From Bacteroides mediterraneensis (GTDB taxonomy: Bacteria; Bacteroidota; Bacteroidia; Bacteroidales; Bacteroidaceae), in the NCBI RefSeq assembly GCF_025993685.1, contig NZ_DAJPEN010000001.1, positions 868,001 to 932,000 of the forward strand: DNA of 64,000 nt. The letters run 5' to 3'. Under the pieces are notes generated by a model. It saw only the letters and a list, made by a program, of their open reading frames with translations, was not told where the DNA came from and ran no database searches. Each line of letters opens with the position of its first letter. The stretch's first letter is position 1. Below, one piece after another: positions 55,226 to 63,834 of this stretch. Made by a program: the position numbers and the translations under genes.

Positions 55226-56197
55226 ATGAAAAGACTTGCATTATTATCGTTGCTGTCATTCTGTTTTATGGCAGTATTTAGTTTTCCTGTAGATACAGCA
55301 AAGGTGAACCGTACATTCGCTTTAATGGTAAAGTCGGGATATACGGCAGAGACGCAACGTGAATTCTTCGATGCTTTTCCTATAACCTGGCATGAACTCT
55401 GGCTTACTTATGGTAATATCCCTTCGTTTGATAATCTTAAATCAAGTTTCAGGAAACACATGTACGAAGGTTTGTATAAATTAGACAAGATACCCGACAG
55501 CTTGTTTTACGACAGGCTGATAACTCTTTGCATTGGCGGTAGTGAAGTAGTAGATGATATAGGAGGTAATCTTCATCATCTTATAAAAAAGAAACTTGAA
55601 GAAAACCCTGAGTTGATGATGGAACGTCTCAGCAAGAAATACTATACGGCATATTTCCCTTTCTGGTATTCCTTTTTCAACAGTCTGCTATGTACTGATG
55701 AGAATGTGGAAATATACAGGAAATTAGAAAATTATGAATTAATGTTCAAGGAAAAATATCCGGTTATAATGAACTATATGGAGCAGGCATTTATACTTTC
55801 CAATGGTAAGGCCATATTTGAAGACAATCGTTTTCCTTTATACTATAAATCACATAAACCTGAAGAAGTGAAGATGCAGATTCAACGGGAGGACGGAGTA
55901 TATTTTGTGGCGGAACAGTTTCCGGAATATCCCGGTGGAGTAAACGGAATGTTGGATTTTATAAAAGAGAATTTCAAGTTGCCTGAATCATACTCTTGTA
56001 AAAAAGTCTTTATAACCGTAAAGGTGGTAATAGACACAGACGGCAATATCAAATCATCCACAATAGATAAAAGTTATGATGAAACAGCGGACAAAGAGGC
56101 CCTTAGGGTGGTATCACTAATGCCCCGCTGGAAAGCTGCGATAGACAAGGGAAAGAACGTTCCCTGCTTGTTTACAATCCCTTTCAGATATAAGTGA
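55226..56197 (+). CDS. Secreted protein with C-terminal TonB-like domain (paralogue 1)
   Basis: This 323-residue protein has a cleavable signal peptide (start at ATG 55226). Residues about 225-323 form a TonB-C-like domain: REDGVYFVAEQFPEYPGG, VKVVIDTDGNIKSS, EALRVVSLMPRWKAA, LFTIPFRYK. The middle region is helical and not recognised. True TonB has a membrane anchor, but here the N-terminus looks cleavable, so the protein would be free in the periplasm. It shares the C-terminal domain with the gene at 57635-58585. Confidence 0.75.
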   Translation: MKRLALLSLLSFCFMAVFSFPVDTAKVNRTFALMVKSGYTAETQREFFDAFPITWHELWLTYGNIPSFDNLKSSFRKHMYEGLYKLDKIPDSLFYDRLITLCIGGSEVVDDIGGNLHHLIKKKLEENPELMMERLSKKYYTAYFPFWYSFFNSLLCTDENVEIYRKLENYELMFKEKYPVIMNYMEQAFILSNGKAIFEDNRFPLYYKSHKPEEVKMQIQREDGVYFVAEQFPEYPGGVNGMLDFIKENFKLPESYSCKKVFITVKVVIDTDGNIKSSTIDKSYDETADKEALRVVSLMPRWKAAIDKGKNVPCLFTIPFRYK

Positions 56198-56215
56198 CAA
56201 GAAGAATTCAATAAG

Positions 56216-56644
56216 ATGGAAATAAATGAAGCCTTGATAAAGAAAGCGGCAGAGCATGTAATGCTTAACTCATGCTCTGTCAGTTCAAGCGGTTTGTTTA
56301 ATGGTAAAGCAGGTATGTCCTTGGCATTGTTTGAGGTAGCCCGATTTCTGGAAGATGAGTATATCGAAGATCAGGCATTACAGACATTACAGGAATCACT
56401 GCTCACAAAGACAAATGATCCGGGTTTTGAAAACGGTCTTTCCGGTATAGGTTATGTCCTGCTTTATCTCACCAAAAATAAACTGGTGGAGGCCGATTTT
56501 GATGAATTGTTTGGAGATAAATTGCAGTTTATCTATGAACATGCCGATAAATTATGTGATGATTTCATCACCAATGTAACATTGCCAATGTGTGATATGA
56601 AAATAATTTATTTTCTTGATATTCACAATAAATGTGTAGACTAA
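56216..56644 (+). pseudogene. N-terminal fragment of a LanC-like protein
   Basis: The 142-residue reading frame begins MEINEALIKKAAEHV and contains SGLFNGKAGMSLALFEVARF and DPGFENGLSGIGYVLLYLTKN, typical of the first helical repeats of LanC-like cyclases. Full-length LanC proteins are about 400 residues and carry zinc ligands in the C-terminal half, which is absent here. The last 15 residues (MCDMKIIYFLDIH...) look unrelated. It lies 2 bp before the beta-propeller gene. I treat it as a truncated, probably non-functional gene. Confidence 0.6.
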
Positions 56645-56645
56645 T

Positions 56646-57494
56646 ATGAAAGCTTTAAAAACTACATTGTGTGTACTATTTTTGTTTACAACGACATTAA
56701 TGGCACAAAACCCTTTTACCGTAAAATCCAATGTAATCATTGATTTTAACATTTCTCATGATGGGAAAATGATGGTTTATAAACAATTGTCGTCCGATGC
56801 TACCTCTACTGTTTTCATTAAAGACTTAGAAACAGGAAGAGTCACTCCTATTTATAAGAACAGTCTTAAAGACTATAGTGAGTTTGACGCTTCCTCTGGA
56901 GTGGATTTTCTGTCAGACAATGTTATTGTTTTCGGTAAAGAAAAAAACATGGTTTCATTCAATCTTACAGATAAGAAATATAAGAATCTTTTCAGATTGC
57001 CTGACGATGTCATTTTTTCTGTTAAAGCATCTGCTGATGGTAAAAGAGTATATTTCAGTTCGGATGAAACAATGTACTCTTCTCCAACTGAGCGTAGCTC
57101 TATTACAAAAACCAATGAAAAGAGAGGTATAATAATATCAATTGATATCGATCCTAAAGGGAATGCTTATTATACAATATGTAAAAAGGCCAGTAATGAT
57201 AAATTTCATATCTTATGTTATGATGGTCTGAATAAGGAAGAAGACATCACATATAAATTTGATAATATTGTGACCGACCCATATTTGATAGAAAGTACTC
57301 CTAATAAAGATTGTTTTATTGTTGCTGGAAAGAATGGAGTATTTAAGGTTGATTTAACCAACTCCAAGTCAGTAAAATTAATCACCAATAAGGGAGAGAA
57401 TCGTTTAAACAAAATGCGTTTATCACCGGATGGTAAGACTCTTTATTATCAAACAATAAAAGATAAGAATAAAATTATTACCTTAAGTCTATGA
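56646..57494 (+). CDS. Secreted beta-propeller-like protein
   Basis: This 282-residue protein has a signal peptide (likely cleavage after TLMAQ). Repeated blade-like motifs are of the PD40/WD40 type, for example ISHDGKMMVYKQL, VKASADGKRVYFSSD, IDIDPKGNAYYTIC and MRLSPDGKTLYYQT. No enzymatic residues can be assigned. It lies in the AT-rich accessory cluster and is probably periplasmic. Confidence 0.7.
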   Translation: MKALKTTLCVLFLFTTTLMAQNPFTVKSNVIIDFNISHDGKMMVYKQLSSDATSTVFIKDLETGRVTPIYKNSLKDYSEFDASSGVDFLSDNVIVFGKEKNMVSFNLTDKKYKNLFRLPDDVIFSVKASADGKRVYFSSDETMYSSPTERSSITKTNEKRGIIISIDIDPKGNAYYTICKKASNDKFHILCYDGLNKEEDITYKFDNIVTDPYLIESTPNKDCFIVAGKNGVFKVDLTNSKSVKLITNKGENRLNKMRLSPDGKTLYYQTIKDKNKIITLSL

Positions 57495-57634
57495 TTCCCT
57501 AATAAGGAGTTATGCATTTTACTCTTTTATAATAGCTTGTAATAAAAAAGAAACTTAACAAAAGAACACAAACTGTAAAGTGAGTGAAATAAGAAATAGA
57601 TGTAAATTATAAACCTTAAATGACTATGTAGTTT

Positions 57635-58585
57635 ATGAAAAAACAACTTTTAATTACTGCTCTTTTCTTCTCATTTATTTCGGTTTCGGCCCAACAGAAG
57701 AAATATTCCCAGGAAGCAATTGACCTGAATGATAGAGCCACGGAAATTATGTTGCGGAATCTTTCAAATAAAGACTCAATAGCGGAGGCGTTGAACTTGT
57801 TAGATAAAGCCATCGCTTTGGATCAATCTTATATTACAGCTTATGGAAATAAAGTAAATTTATTATTGTCTGAAGAAGAATATGATCAAGCTATAAAGAC
57901 CCTTGACGAGGCGATAAAATACAATCCGGAACAACATGGATTCTATCTTTTGAAAGCTAAAGCACTGGAAGAACAAGGACAGTCGGAAGAAGCTCTGGCT
58001 TTTTATAAAAAAGCATTGGAAACGTGTGAAATTCAGATGAAAAAGAATCCTGCCGTTGGTTCTTTTCTCGACAGCTATTTCCTGAAATATTGTATTTATG
58101 GAATAGACACACCGGCCAGTGAGGTTATATCCGCTATACCGACTTCATTCACAGATGAACAAAGGAAGTCAATCACAGTATTCCTTGATGCGGTTGGTTC
58201 CTTCAAAAAATATAAGGATGTATTTATAAAGAACGGTAGTCGGCCATTGAACCAGAAAAAACCTTCTATGCCGCAAAAGCGGGAGGACGGAGTTTACTAC
58301 GTGGTTGACGAACTGGCAGAATATCCGGGAGGACACGATGCAATGATTGAGTTCGTCAGTAGAAATTTCAGAAAACCAGCCAATAGCAAACCGGGTACTG
58401 TTTTGGTGAACTTCGTAGTGGAAGCCGATGGTACTATACGTGATGCCGAAATAATGAAAAGTTTGGGCAAGGAAATCGATGACGAGGCATTGCGAGTGGT
58501 AAACATGATGCCAAAATGGAAGCCGGCAAAAGTTGGTGGAAGGGTCGTAGCCATGGTATATAACATTCCTTTTATTGTAAAATAA
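57635..58585 (+). CDS. Secreted TPR protein with C-terminal TonB-like domain (paralogue 2)
   Basis: This 316-residue protein has a signal peptide (cleavage near SVSAQ). TPR motifs occupy residues about 50-140 (EALNLLDKAIALDQSYITAYGNK, IKYNPEQHGFYLLKAKALEEQ). The C-terminal TonB-like domain has REDGVYYVVDELAEYPGG, VNFVVEADGTIRD, EALRVVNMMPKWKPA and YNIPFIVK. The domain is clearly paralogous to that of the 55226-56197 product, while the N-terminal half is TPR and also resembles the product of 58861-59514. The role is unknown. Confidence 0.78.
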   Translation: MKKQLLITALFFSFISVSAQQKKYSQEAIDLNDRATEIMLRNLSNKDSIAEALNLLDKAIALDQSYITAYGNKVNLLLSEEEYDQAIKTLDEAIKYNPEQHGFYLLKAKALEEQGQSEEALAFYKKALETCEIQMKKNPAVGSFLDSYFLKYCIYGIDTPASEVISAIPTSFTDEQRKSITVFLDAVGSFKKYKDVFIKNGSRPLNQKKPSMPQKREDGVYYVVDELAEYPGGHDAMIEFVSRNFRKPANSKPGTVLVNFVVEADGTIRDAEIMKSLGKEIDDEALRVVNMMPKWKPAKVGGRVVAMVYNIPFIVK

Positions 58586-58594
58586 TTTGTAGTA

Positions 58595-58681
58595 AATAAC
58601 CGGTATTATGGACGACAATTTGGAACCGGCGGTCTGATGGGATTGATACTGACTCTGGGATTCTGCATATTTATAGTTTAA
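58595..58681 (+). pseudogene. Short C-terminal coding fragment, unrecognised
   Basis: An open stretch encodes NNRYYGRQFGTGGLMGLILT followed by a hydrophobic end and stop. It has no start codon of its own and lies directly after the TonB-like TPR gene. It may be the tail of a deleted membrane or secreted protein. Confidence 0.35.
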
Positions 58682-58684
58682 GAT

Positions 58685-58843
58685 ATGAATACTACAAACA
58701 TTAAATTATGGTTTGAAATGGCGAAAAAAGACGCTGTTTTTTATAGAAGATCAACCTTTGTTTCAAAGTTAGGGAGAAAAATAGAAAAAGATTCTTATTA
58801 TGGAAAAAATAATAGTGTCATAGCAGAAGTTATAAAAAGATAA
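58685..58843 (+). CDS. Small hypothetical protein
   Basis: This is a 52-codon frame starting MNTTNIKLWFEMAKKDAVFY and ending IAEVIKR. It is basic and has no signal peptide or known motif. It fills the space just before the TPR gene. It could be a real small protein or another gene fragment. Confidence 0.35.
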   Translation: MNTTNIKLWFEMAKKDAVFYRRSTFVSKLGRKIEKDSYYGKNNSVIAEVIKR

Positions 58844-58860
58844 ATTGCATAAAAAGAAAT

Positions 58861-59514
58861 ATGAAAAATATATTGATTTCATTTTGCTTTATAATGTTTT
58901 CTATTGGAATACATGGGCAAAACTTTAGTTCGGACGACCTATCGCTACTGAAGAAAACTCCTGAAGTATCTTCATTGTACAATTCTGCATTACATTACGT
59001 GCTTCTTTATGAGAACGATGTGGATTCCTTGACAAAAGCTCTCACTTATATTGACAGAGCAATAGTCATTAATCCGAATATATCATACTCTTATTTATGG
59101 AAAGGTGAGATATTGTTTCGTATAGGGAAAAAAGAAGAATCATTGAACTTGTTTTCTTCATTATGCGAAAAAGAATCCTGCACTTACCACACGTTATTTT
59201 TGACAGGTATGCTGTATGAAAAGACAGGTTTCCCTCAAAAAGCCCTTGAATATTATGACCGCGCATTGGATAAGAACGCAAAATTATTGAAATCAGCTGC
59301 ATGCAACTTGAAAGATTTCATGTCTAATCTTGTCATACGTTATTTCATAGATGGTAAGATGATGGATATGGATGAAGTAAAATCTTTATTACCAGACCAC
59401 TTGAAAAGTACAAATGATAAAATAATACAAACAGAAGTGGATAATTTATATAAAAATTTCGATAAGGATAATTATATAAATAACCTGTGGAATCATAATA
59501 TTATGGAATATTAA
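58861..59514 (+). CDS. Secreted TPR protein
   Basis: This 217-residue protein has a signal peptide (cleavage near GIHGQ). Three TPR-like units are visible (ALTYIDRAIVINPNISYSYLW, FRIGKKEESLNLF, GFPQKALEYYDRAL). The N-terminal TPR part parallels that of the 57635-58585 product, but there is no TonB-like domain. It may be a truncated or diverged paralogue that kept only the TPR module. A terminator follows. Confidence 0.72.
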   Translation: MKNILISFCFIMFSIGIHGQNFSSDDLSLLKKTPEVSSLYNSALHYVLLYENDVDSLTKALTYIDRAIVINPNISYSYLWKGEILFRIGKKEESLNLFSSLCEKESCTYHTLFLTGMLYEKTGFPQKALEYYDRALDKNAKLLKSAACNLKDFMSNLVIRYFIDGKMMDMDEVKSLLPDHLKSTNDKIIQTEVDNLYKNFDKDNYINNLWNHNIMEY

Positions 59515-59548
59515 TGAGGAGGTAAAAAGCTAACCTAAAAAATAAGGA

Positions 59549-59577
59549 CAAAAATTTAGAGGTAAATTTTGTTTTTT
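59549..59577 (+). terminator. Terminator after the TPR protein gene
   Basis: caaaaattta (59549-59558) and taaattttg (59563-59571) form an imperfect stem with a 4-nt loop, followed by TTTTTT. Confidence 0.55.
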
Positions 59578-59703
59578 GTCTAAATATCAGTATTTTAGCG
59601 TAAAAGCAGATTATAAGATGAAAGAGTCATTGTATATTCGGAAAGATTTCAAAGGCCAATTATATATGTAGGGATTGTGATAAAAGATTCCGTCATAAAT
59701 GAT

Positions 59704-59743
59704 AAAAGAGGTTGCTTCAACTGGGAATGCAACCTCTTTTCAT
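59704..59743. terminator. Bidirectional terminator between convergent genes
   Basis: aaaagaggttgc (59704-59715) and gcaacctctttt (59729-59740) are perfect 12-bp complements around a 13-nt loop, with A and T tracts on both sides. It would serve both the accessory cluster and the DUF1349 gene on the other strand. Confidence 0.8.
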
Positions 59744-59746
59744 TTC

Positions 59747-60400
59747 TTATTCCGCATTCTTTTTCAACCATTCTTGTCGGCGGAGGTCAGGCAGGTGCTT
59801 TACCTTGAAATTCTCAAAGGTGGCATTGAAGCCGTTTCCGTCCGGGCTGGCAGCCATGAGACCTACCATGACAGGGACGTGGTCCTGCAACCAGGCGTTG
59901 CGCATCATGACATATTCCTTGTCGTCGAAGGAATAGAAGATTTCCACGGCATCCAACCGTCTGACAGCCTTGATCCATACGTAAGGTACCGGCTTGTCCA
60001 GTGTGATGACGCTCCAGTCGGAAGTCTTGTGGGTGACGACCGTGCTCAGGTTGAACTTGCCGTCCACAAACTCGATGCCTGTCTTGATGTAGTTTTCATG
60101 GTCAATGCGCAGCATCAGTCCGGCCTGGTCGAAACGGGTCTTGTAATCGCCGGTCACTTTTACCTTGACTTCAAACTCTCCTCCGTAAGTGGTGTAATAG
60201 AACGGAGCGTCGTCCACGGTAAAGCCATAGTGTGAAATCCGCCAGTAGTCACTCTGCGGGGTGACAAACATGGTCAGGGCTTGATTTTCAATTTTCCATT
60301 GTTCAGGTTCGTTGAACCATTGCATTTTTTCCAGTGTCTGGGCCATTCCGGATTGAAGTGATGCACCGAGTGCCAGGCCCAGGATTAGTTGTTTTTTCAT
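59747..60400 (-). CDS. Secreted DUF1349 concanavalin-like protein
   Basis: This 217-residue protein has a signal peptide (cleavage near SGMAQ). It has the DUF1349 beta-sandwich pattern (FYYTTYGGEFEVKVKVTGDY, DQAGLMLRIDHENYIKTGIEF, VPVMVGLMAASPDGNGF). Members are thought to bind or act on carbohydrates; catalysis is not established. It is divergent from the LuxR-type regulator gene, with a 137-bp promoter region between, so it may be controlled together with the hydrolase gene downstream of that regulator. Confidence 0.82.
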   Translation of the reverse strand: MKKQLILGLALGASLQSGMAQTLEKMQWFNEPEQWKIENQALTMFVTPQSDYWRISHYGFTVDDAPFYYTTYGGEFEVKVKVTGDYKTRFDQAGLMLRIDHENYIKTGIEFVDGKFNLSTVVTHKTSDWSVITLDKPVPYVWIKAVRRLDAVEIFYSFDDKEYVMMRNAWLQDHVPVMVGLMAASPDGNGFNATFENFKVKHLPDLRRQEWLKKNAE

Positions 60401-60452
60401 ATCGGATGAAATTAATTCAGGTTTCTAAATAGGTAAAAAGTTTCCCGAGTCA

Positions 60453-60485
60453 TTTGTCGGTAATCATTTTTCCTCGTTATCTTTG
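60453..60485 (+). promoter_or_regulatory. Promoter of the LuxR-type regulator gene
   Basis: TTTG (60453-60456), a 21-bp spacer and TATCTTTG (60478-60485) match the Bacteroidales -33/-7 consensus. Transcription would start near 60492, about 46 nt before the ATG at 60538. Confidence 0.65.
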
Positions 60486-60537
60486 CAAATGTAGCGCGTG
60501 GGCAACGAATACACAATGATGATTAATAACCATTTTC

Positions 60538-61302
60538 ATGAATATAGTAGATGAATTGAACAGCCGTTTTTTGACGCAAAGTCTGGCTTCAAAGGATGGC
60601 GGGCTATCGGCGGCGGAGCTGGATAAATACAAAAAGATTGCTTCTGGTTATGCGGAAATGGAAAATGCGGTGGCCGTGTTGAGCGACATGCATGCCAATG
60701 TCAGCTATGTGTATTATGGGCAGTTTTCCAAGACGTTGGGTTGGAGGTGTATGCCTGCCGCTGAAAACCGGATTGATTCGATTTGGGAGGATGGAATTTT
60801 GAAGCTGATGCATCCGGACGATTTGCATGAGAAATATTTGCAGGAACTCCGCTTTTTCCATTTTGTCAGGCGTCAGCCGAAGATGAAGCGGGCCGATTTT
60901 TATCTGGCCAGCAAGCTGCGTATGAAGGACGGGGCAGGCAACTATCAGTTTGTTCTGCATCGGTTGTTTTATGTGTCTTCTCCTGTGACGAACGGGTTGT
61001 GGCTGGCTTTGTGCGTGTACACACCTTGGTTCCCGATGTTTGCGGGAAAGAGTGTGGTGGTCAATTCGGTGACGGGCGAGGTGATGGAACTTGGCCGCCG
61101 GAATGACTCACAGATTCTGTCTTACCGGGAAACACAGATTCTCCGGCTCATTGCCAAGGGTATGATGAGTAAGGATATTGCCCTCTTGCTTTCCATCAGT
61201 ATCAATACGGTGAGCCGACACAGGCAGGAAATCCTGCGGAAGCTTCAGGTGAAGAGTTCCATAGAGGCCTGCCGGGTGGCAAGGGAACTAGGGATTATAT
61301 GA
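60538..61302 (+). CDS. LuxR-type HTH transcription regulator
   Basis: This 254-residue protein has an unrecognised N-terminal sensory-like domain (residues 1-185, possibly PAS-like) and a C-terminal LuxR HTH: SYRETQILRLIAKGMMSKDIA followed by SINTVSRHRQEILRKL. It has no receiver Asp pattern, so it is not an obvious two-component response regulator. It lies 41 bp before the GH123-like gene and opposite the DUF1349 gene, both plausible targets. Confidence 0.82.
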   Translation: MNIVDELNSRFLTQSLASKDGGLSAAELDKYKKIASGYAEMENAVAVLSDMHANVSYVYYGQFSKTLGWRCMPAAENRIDSIWEDGILKLMHPDDLHEKYLQELRFFHFVRRQPKMKRADFYLASKLRMKDGAGNYQFVLHRLFYVSSPVTNGLWLALCVYTPWFPMFAGKSVVVNSVTGEVMELGRRNDSQILSYRETQILRLIAKGMMSKDIALLLSISINTVSRHRQEILRKLQVKSSIEACRVARELGII

Positions 61303-61343
61303 CGTGGTATTATGAAGTAAACATTGAACCTAAATAATAAGAA

Positions 61344-63122
61344 ATGAAAAAAATGTTGATTTTATCGGCGCTGCTTGCATGTGGGCCGGTCTGCTTTTCA
61401 CAGCAGGTAGAGAAATTCCCTTTGGGAGATTATGAGGAACTGACGGACACGAAGCCTCACGATGGGGTGGAAGTGTGGAACAAGATGACGGCTCCGGTCC
61501 GTTTCTGCTGGGGGACGACGGATGTGCGTTATAGAAAGCTGAATGTGCCGGATGTGAAGGAGACCGGTATGCTTCGGTTGAAGGCGTGGAAAGGAGAACG
61601 AGTGAATGCGCAGGCGGTGTTGTGGACGCAGAAAGACTTGGAAGGAGCGGAGATGGCTGTCAGTGAACTGAAGAGTGGCTCTTCTGTGATTCCTTCTTCG
61701 GCAGTGAATACATATTTTGTGCGTTACGTGATGACTGATGAGCTGAACAAGGACGGAAGTGGGGGATGTGGTCCGCGTGAAAATAAAGCGGAGTGGGATT
61801 CTTCGATGGTGGCCGATGTGCTCGACATCGTACGGGTGCGGGAAGTGAAGGCGCGCACCACGCAGCCGGTGTGGCTGAACGTCTGGGTACCGGCAGAGGC
61901 ACGTCCTGGAAAGTATAAAGGTACGCTGATTGTTTCCGGGAAGAATTTCGAGGCGATGAAACTGCCGTTTGAGATTGAAGTGGTGAACCGCACGTTACCA
62001 GAACCGCAGAAATGGGCTTTCCATCTGGATTTGTGGCAGAATCCGTATGCGGTGGCGCGTTATTATCAGGTGCCGTTGTGGAGCAAGGCGCATTTTGATG
62101 CTATGCGTCCCATCATGAAGATGCTGGCCAATGCGGGGCAGCGGGCCATCACTGCCAGCATCATGCACAAGCCATGGGCCGGACAGACGGAGGATGCGTA
62201 TGACAGCATGATTTTCCGGATGAAGAAGTTGGACGGCACGTGGGTGTACGATTATACGGTGTTCGATAAGTGGGTGGAGTTCATGATGAACGAGGTCGGC
62301 ATCAAGGATTTGATCAGTTGCTACACGATGATTCCGTGGGCGTTGAGCTTCGATTATTTTGACCAGGCGACGAACCGGGTGCAGTTTATCAAGGCGGCAC
62401 CGGGGGATGAGGCTTACGCGGAATACTGGGGTACGTTTCTGAAAGATTTTTCCCGTCACCTGCGTGAAAAAGGATGGTTTGAAAAGACGGCCATCTCCAT
62501 GGATGAGCGTCCGATGGAAGCTATGCAGGAGGCCATCAAGGTGATTAAGGAGGCTGATCCGGAATTCAAGATTACGCTGGCCGGAAATTACCATGAAGAG
62601 ATTCAGGGCGATTTGTATTACCTTAGTATACCTTACGGGAATCAGTTTCCGGCAGAAGTGAAAGCGGAGCGCGAGCGCAAGGGACAAATCAGTACGGTGT
62701 ACACGTGTTGTACGGAGGCGTTCCCGAATACCTTTACGTTTTCCGCACCGGCTGAAGCGGCATGGACAGCGTTACATGCTGTGGCAGGTGGATATGACGG
62801 GTATCTGCGTTGGGCCGTGAACAGCTGGCCGATGGATCCGTTGCGCGACTCTCGTTTCCGTACATGGGCAGCTGGGGATACTTACAGCATCTATCCGGGT
62901 CCGCGTAGCAGTATCCGTTTTGAACGGCTGGTAGAGGGTTTGCAGGATTGCGAGAAAATCTACATGTTGCGGAAGGAACTGAAAGCCAAGGGGGCTACTG
63001 GAAAGCTGAAGAAACTGAATGACAAACTGTCGGAGTTTACGCCGGAAGGTTGGATAAAGACGAACAAGAAATCGCCTGCCTTGATGGTGAAAGAAATGAA
63101 TTCATTACTGAATGAGATGTAA
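61344..63122 (+). CDS. Secreted GH123/DUF4091-like glycoside hydrolase
   Basis: This 592-residue protein has a signal peptide (cleavage near VCFSQ). An N-terminal beta-sandwich region leads to a TIM-barrel-like domain. The tandem acidic pair D387-E388 in SMDERPMEAM corresponds to the Asp-Glu pair used by GH123 N-acetylgalactosaminidases for substrate-assisted catalysis. The C-terminal AVNSWPMDPLRDSRF and AGDTYSIYPG are typical of DUF4091. A beta-N-acetylgalactosaminidase role is possible, but substrate specificity needs testing. A terminator follows directly. Confidence 0.82.
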   Translation: MKKMLILSALLACGPVCFSQQVEKFPLGDYEELTDTKPHDGVEVWNKMTAPVRFCWGTTDVRYRKLNVPDVKETGMLRLKAWKGERVNAQAVLWTQKDLEGAEMAVSELKSGSSVIPSSAVNTYFVRYVMTDELNKDGSGGCGPRENKAEWDSSMVADVLDIVRVREVKARTTQPVWLNVWVPAEARPGKYKGTLIVSGKNFEAMKLPFEIEVVNRTLPEPQKWAFHLDLWQNPYAVARYYQVPLWSKAHFDAMRPIMKMLANAGQRAITASIMHKPWAGQTEDAYDSMIFRMKKLDGTWVYDYTVFDKWVEFMMNEVGIKDLISCYTMIPWALSFDYFDQATNRVQFIKAAPGDEAYAEYWGTFLKDFSRHLREKGWFEKTAISMDERPMEAMQEAIKVIKEADPEFKITLAGNYHEEIQGDLYYLSIPYGNQFPAEVKAERERKGQISTVYTCCTEAFPNTFTFSAPAEAAWTALHAVAGGYDGYLRWAVNSWPMDPLRDSRFRTWAAGDTYSIYPGPRSSIRFERLVEGLQDCEKIYMLRKELKAKGATGKLKKLNDKLSEFTPEGWIKTNKKSPALMVKEMNSLLNEM

Positions 63123-63143
63123 TCAAAGGCGATGAGTTGCAAT

Positions 63144-63176
63144 AAAAAAAGTCCGGTCGGAATGGCCGGACTTTTT
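63144..63176. terminator. Bidirectional terminator between convergent genes
   Basis: aaaaagtccgg (63146-63156) and ccggacttttt (63166-63176) form a perfect 11-bp stem with a 9-nt loop. It serves the hydrolase gene and the OmpH-like gene on the opposite strand. Confidence 0.85.
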
Positions 63177-63198
63177 AGTATGATAAAACGGTAAGAAA

Positions 63199-63795
63199 TT
63201 ATTTCTTGGTGCTCGGATTGTAGCGTGCGTTCAAGCCGTCTACGATTTCCTGTGTGATATCCAGTGATTTGTCGGCATATAGCAGGTTGTCCAACTGGGT
63301 GTTGCTGATAATCAGGCTGTAGCCTTTCTTCTGGTTGTATACTTTCAAGAATGAATTGATGGAGTCGCGGAGCTGCAGGCTGTTCTTCTGGTTTTCTGCC
63401 TGAAGGTCAGCGTAAAGCTTTTCCTGCAACTGCTGCAAGTCGCGCTGTTTCTGCAACAGACGGGCATTTTCCTGCTCTGCACGTTCACGGCTGGCGAATC
63501 CGTTGTTTTCCAATTTACGCTGGAATTCTCTCATTTCCCCGTCCAGTTCTTTTGCTTTTTCGTTCAAAGTGGTACGGATGTTTTCTTCTTTCTGAATCAT
63601 CAGTTCGTTCAAATCGTTCCAAAAGCGGTATTTTGTCAGCAGGGAGTCTACTTCTACATAGGCAATTTTCATATTGGTACCTGCTACTGCCGGAGCAGAC
63701 GCTTCAGTGGAAGTTCCTTTCTTTTCTGTACATTGTGCGAACAGGAATACTACGGCAAGTGCCAGGAGTCCTTTCAAAACATTCGTTTTTTTCAT
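63199..63795 (-). CDS. OmpH/Skp-family lipoprotein
   Basis: This 198-residue protein has a lipobox-like end LFAQC (C22). An OmpH domain follows: IAYVEVDSLLTKYRF, a long charged coiled coil (about 60-150) and a C-terminal YSLIISNTQLDNLLYADKSLDIT. Skp/OmpH proteins are periplasmic holdases for outer-membrane proteins. The lipid anchor is a variation on E. coli Skp but is common in Bacteroidales paralogues. It lies downstream of the unidentified gene at the window edge. Confidence 0.86.
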   Translation of the reverse strand: MKKTNVLKGLLALAVVFLFAQCTEKKGTSTEASAPAVAGTNMKIAYVEVDSLLTKYRFWNDLNELMIQKEENIRTTLNEKAKELDGEMREFQRKLENNGFASRERAEQENARLLQKQRDLQQLQEKLYADLQAENQKNSLQLRDSINSFLKVYNQKKGYSLIISNTQLDNLLYADKSLDITQEIVDGLNARYNPSTKK

Positions 63796-63834
63796 AATGA
63801 TATCGATAATCGTTTTTAGTTAATTATTAGCCTT

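Noticed and set aside
59601..59760. Possible CRISPR-like or transposon ends in the AT-rich gap before the DUF1349 gene
   Set aside because: The only symmetric elements are terminator hairpins; there are no repeated units with regular spacing.
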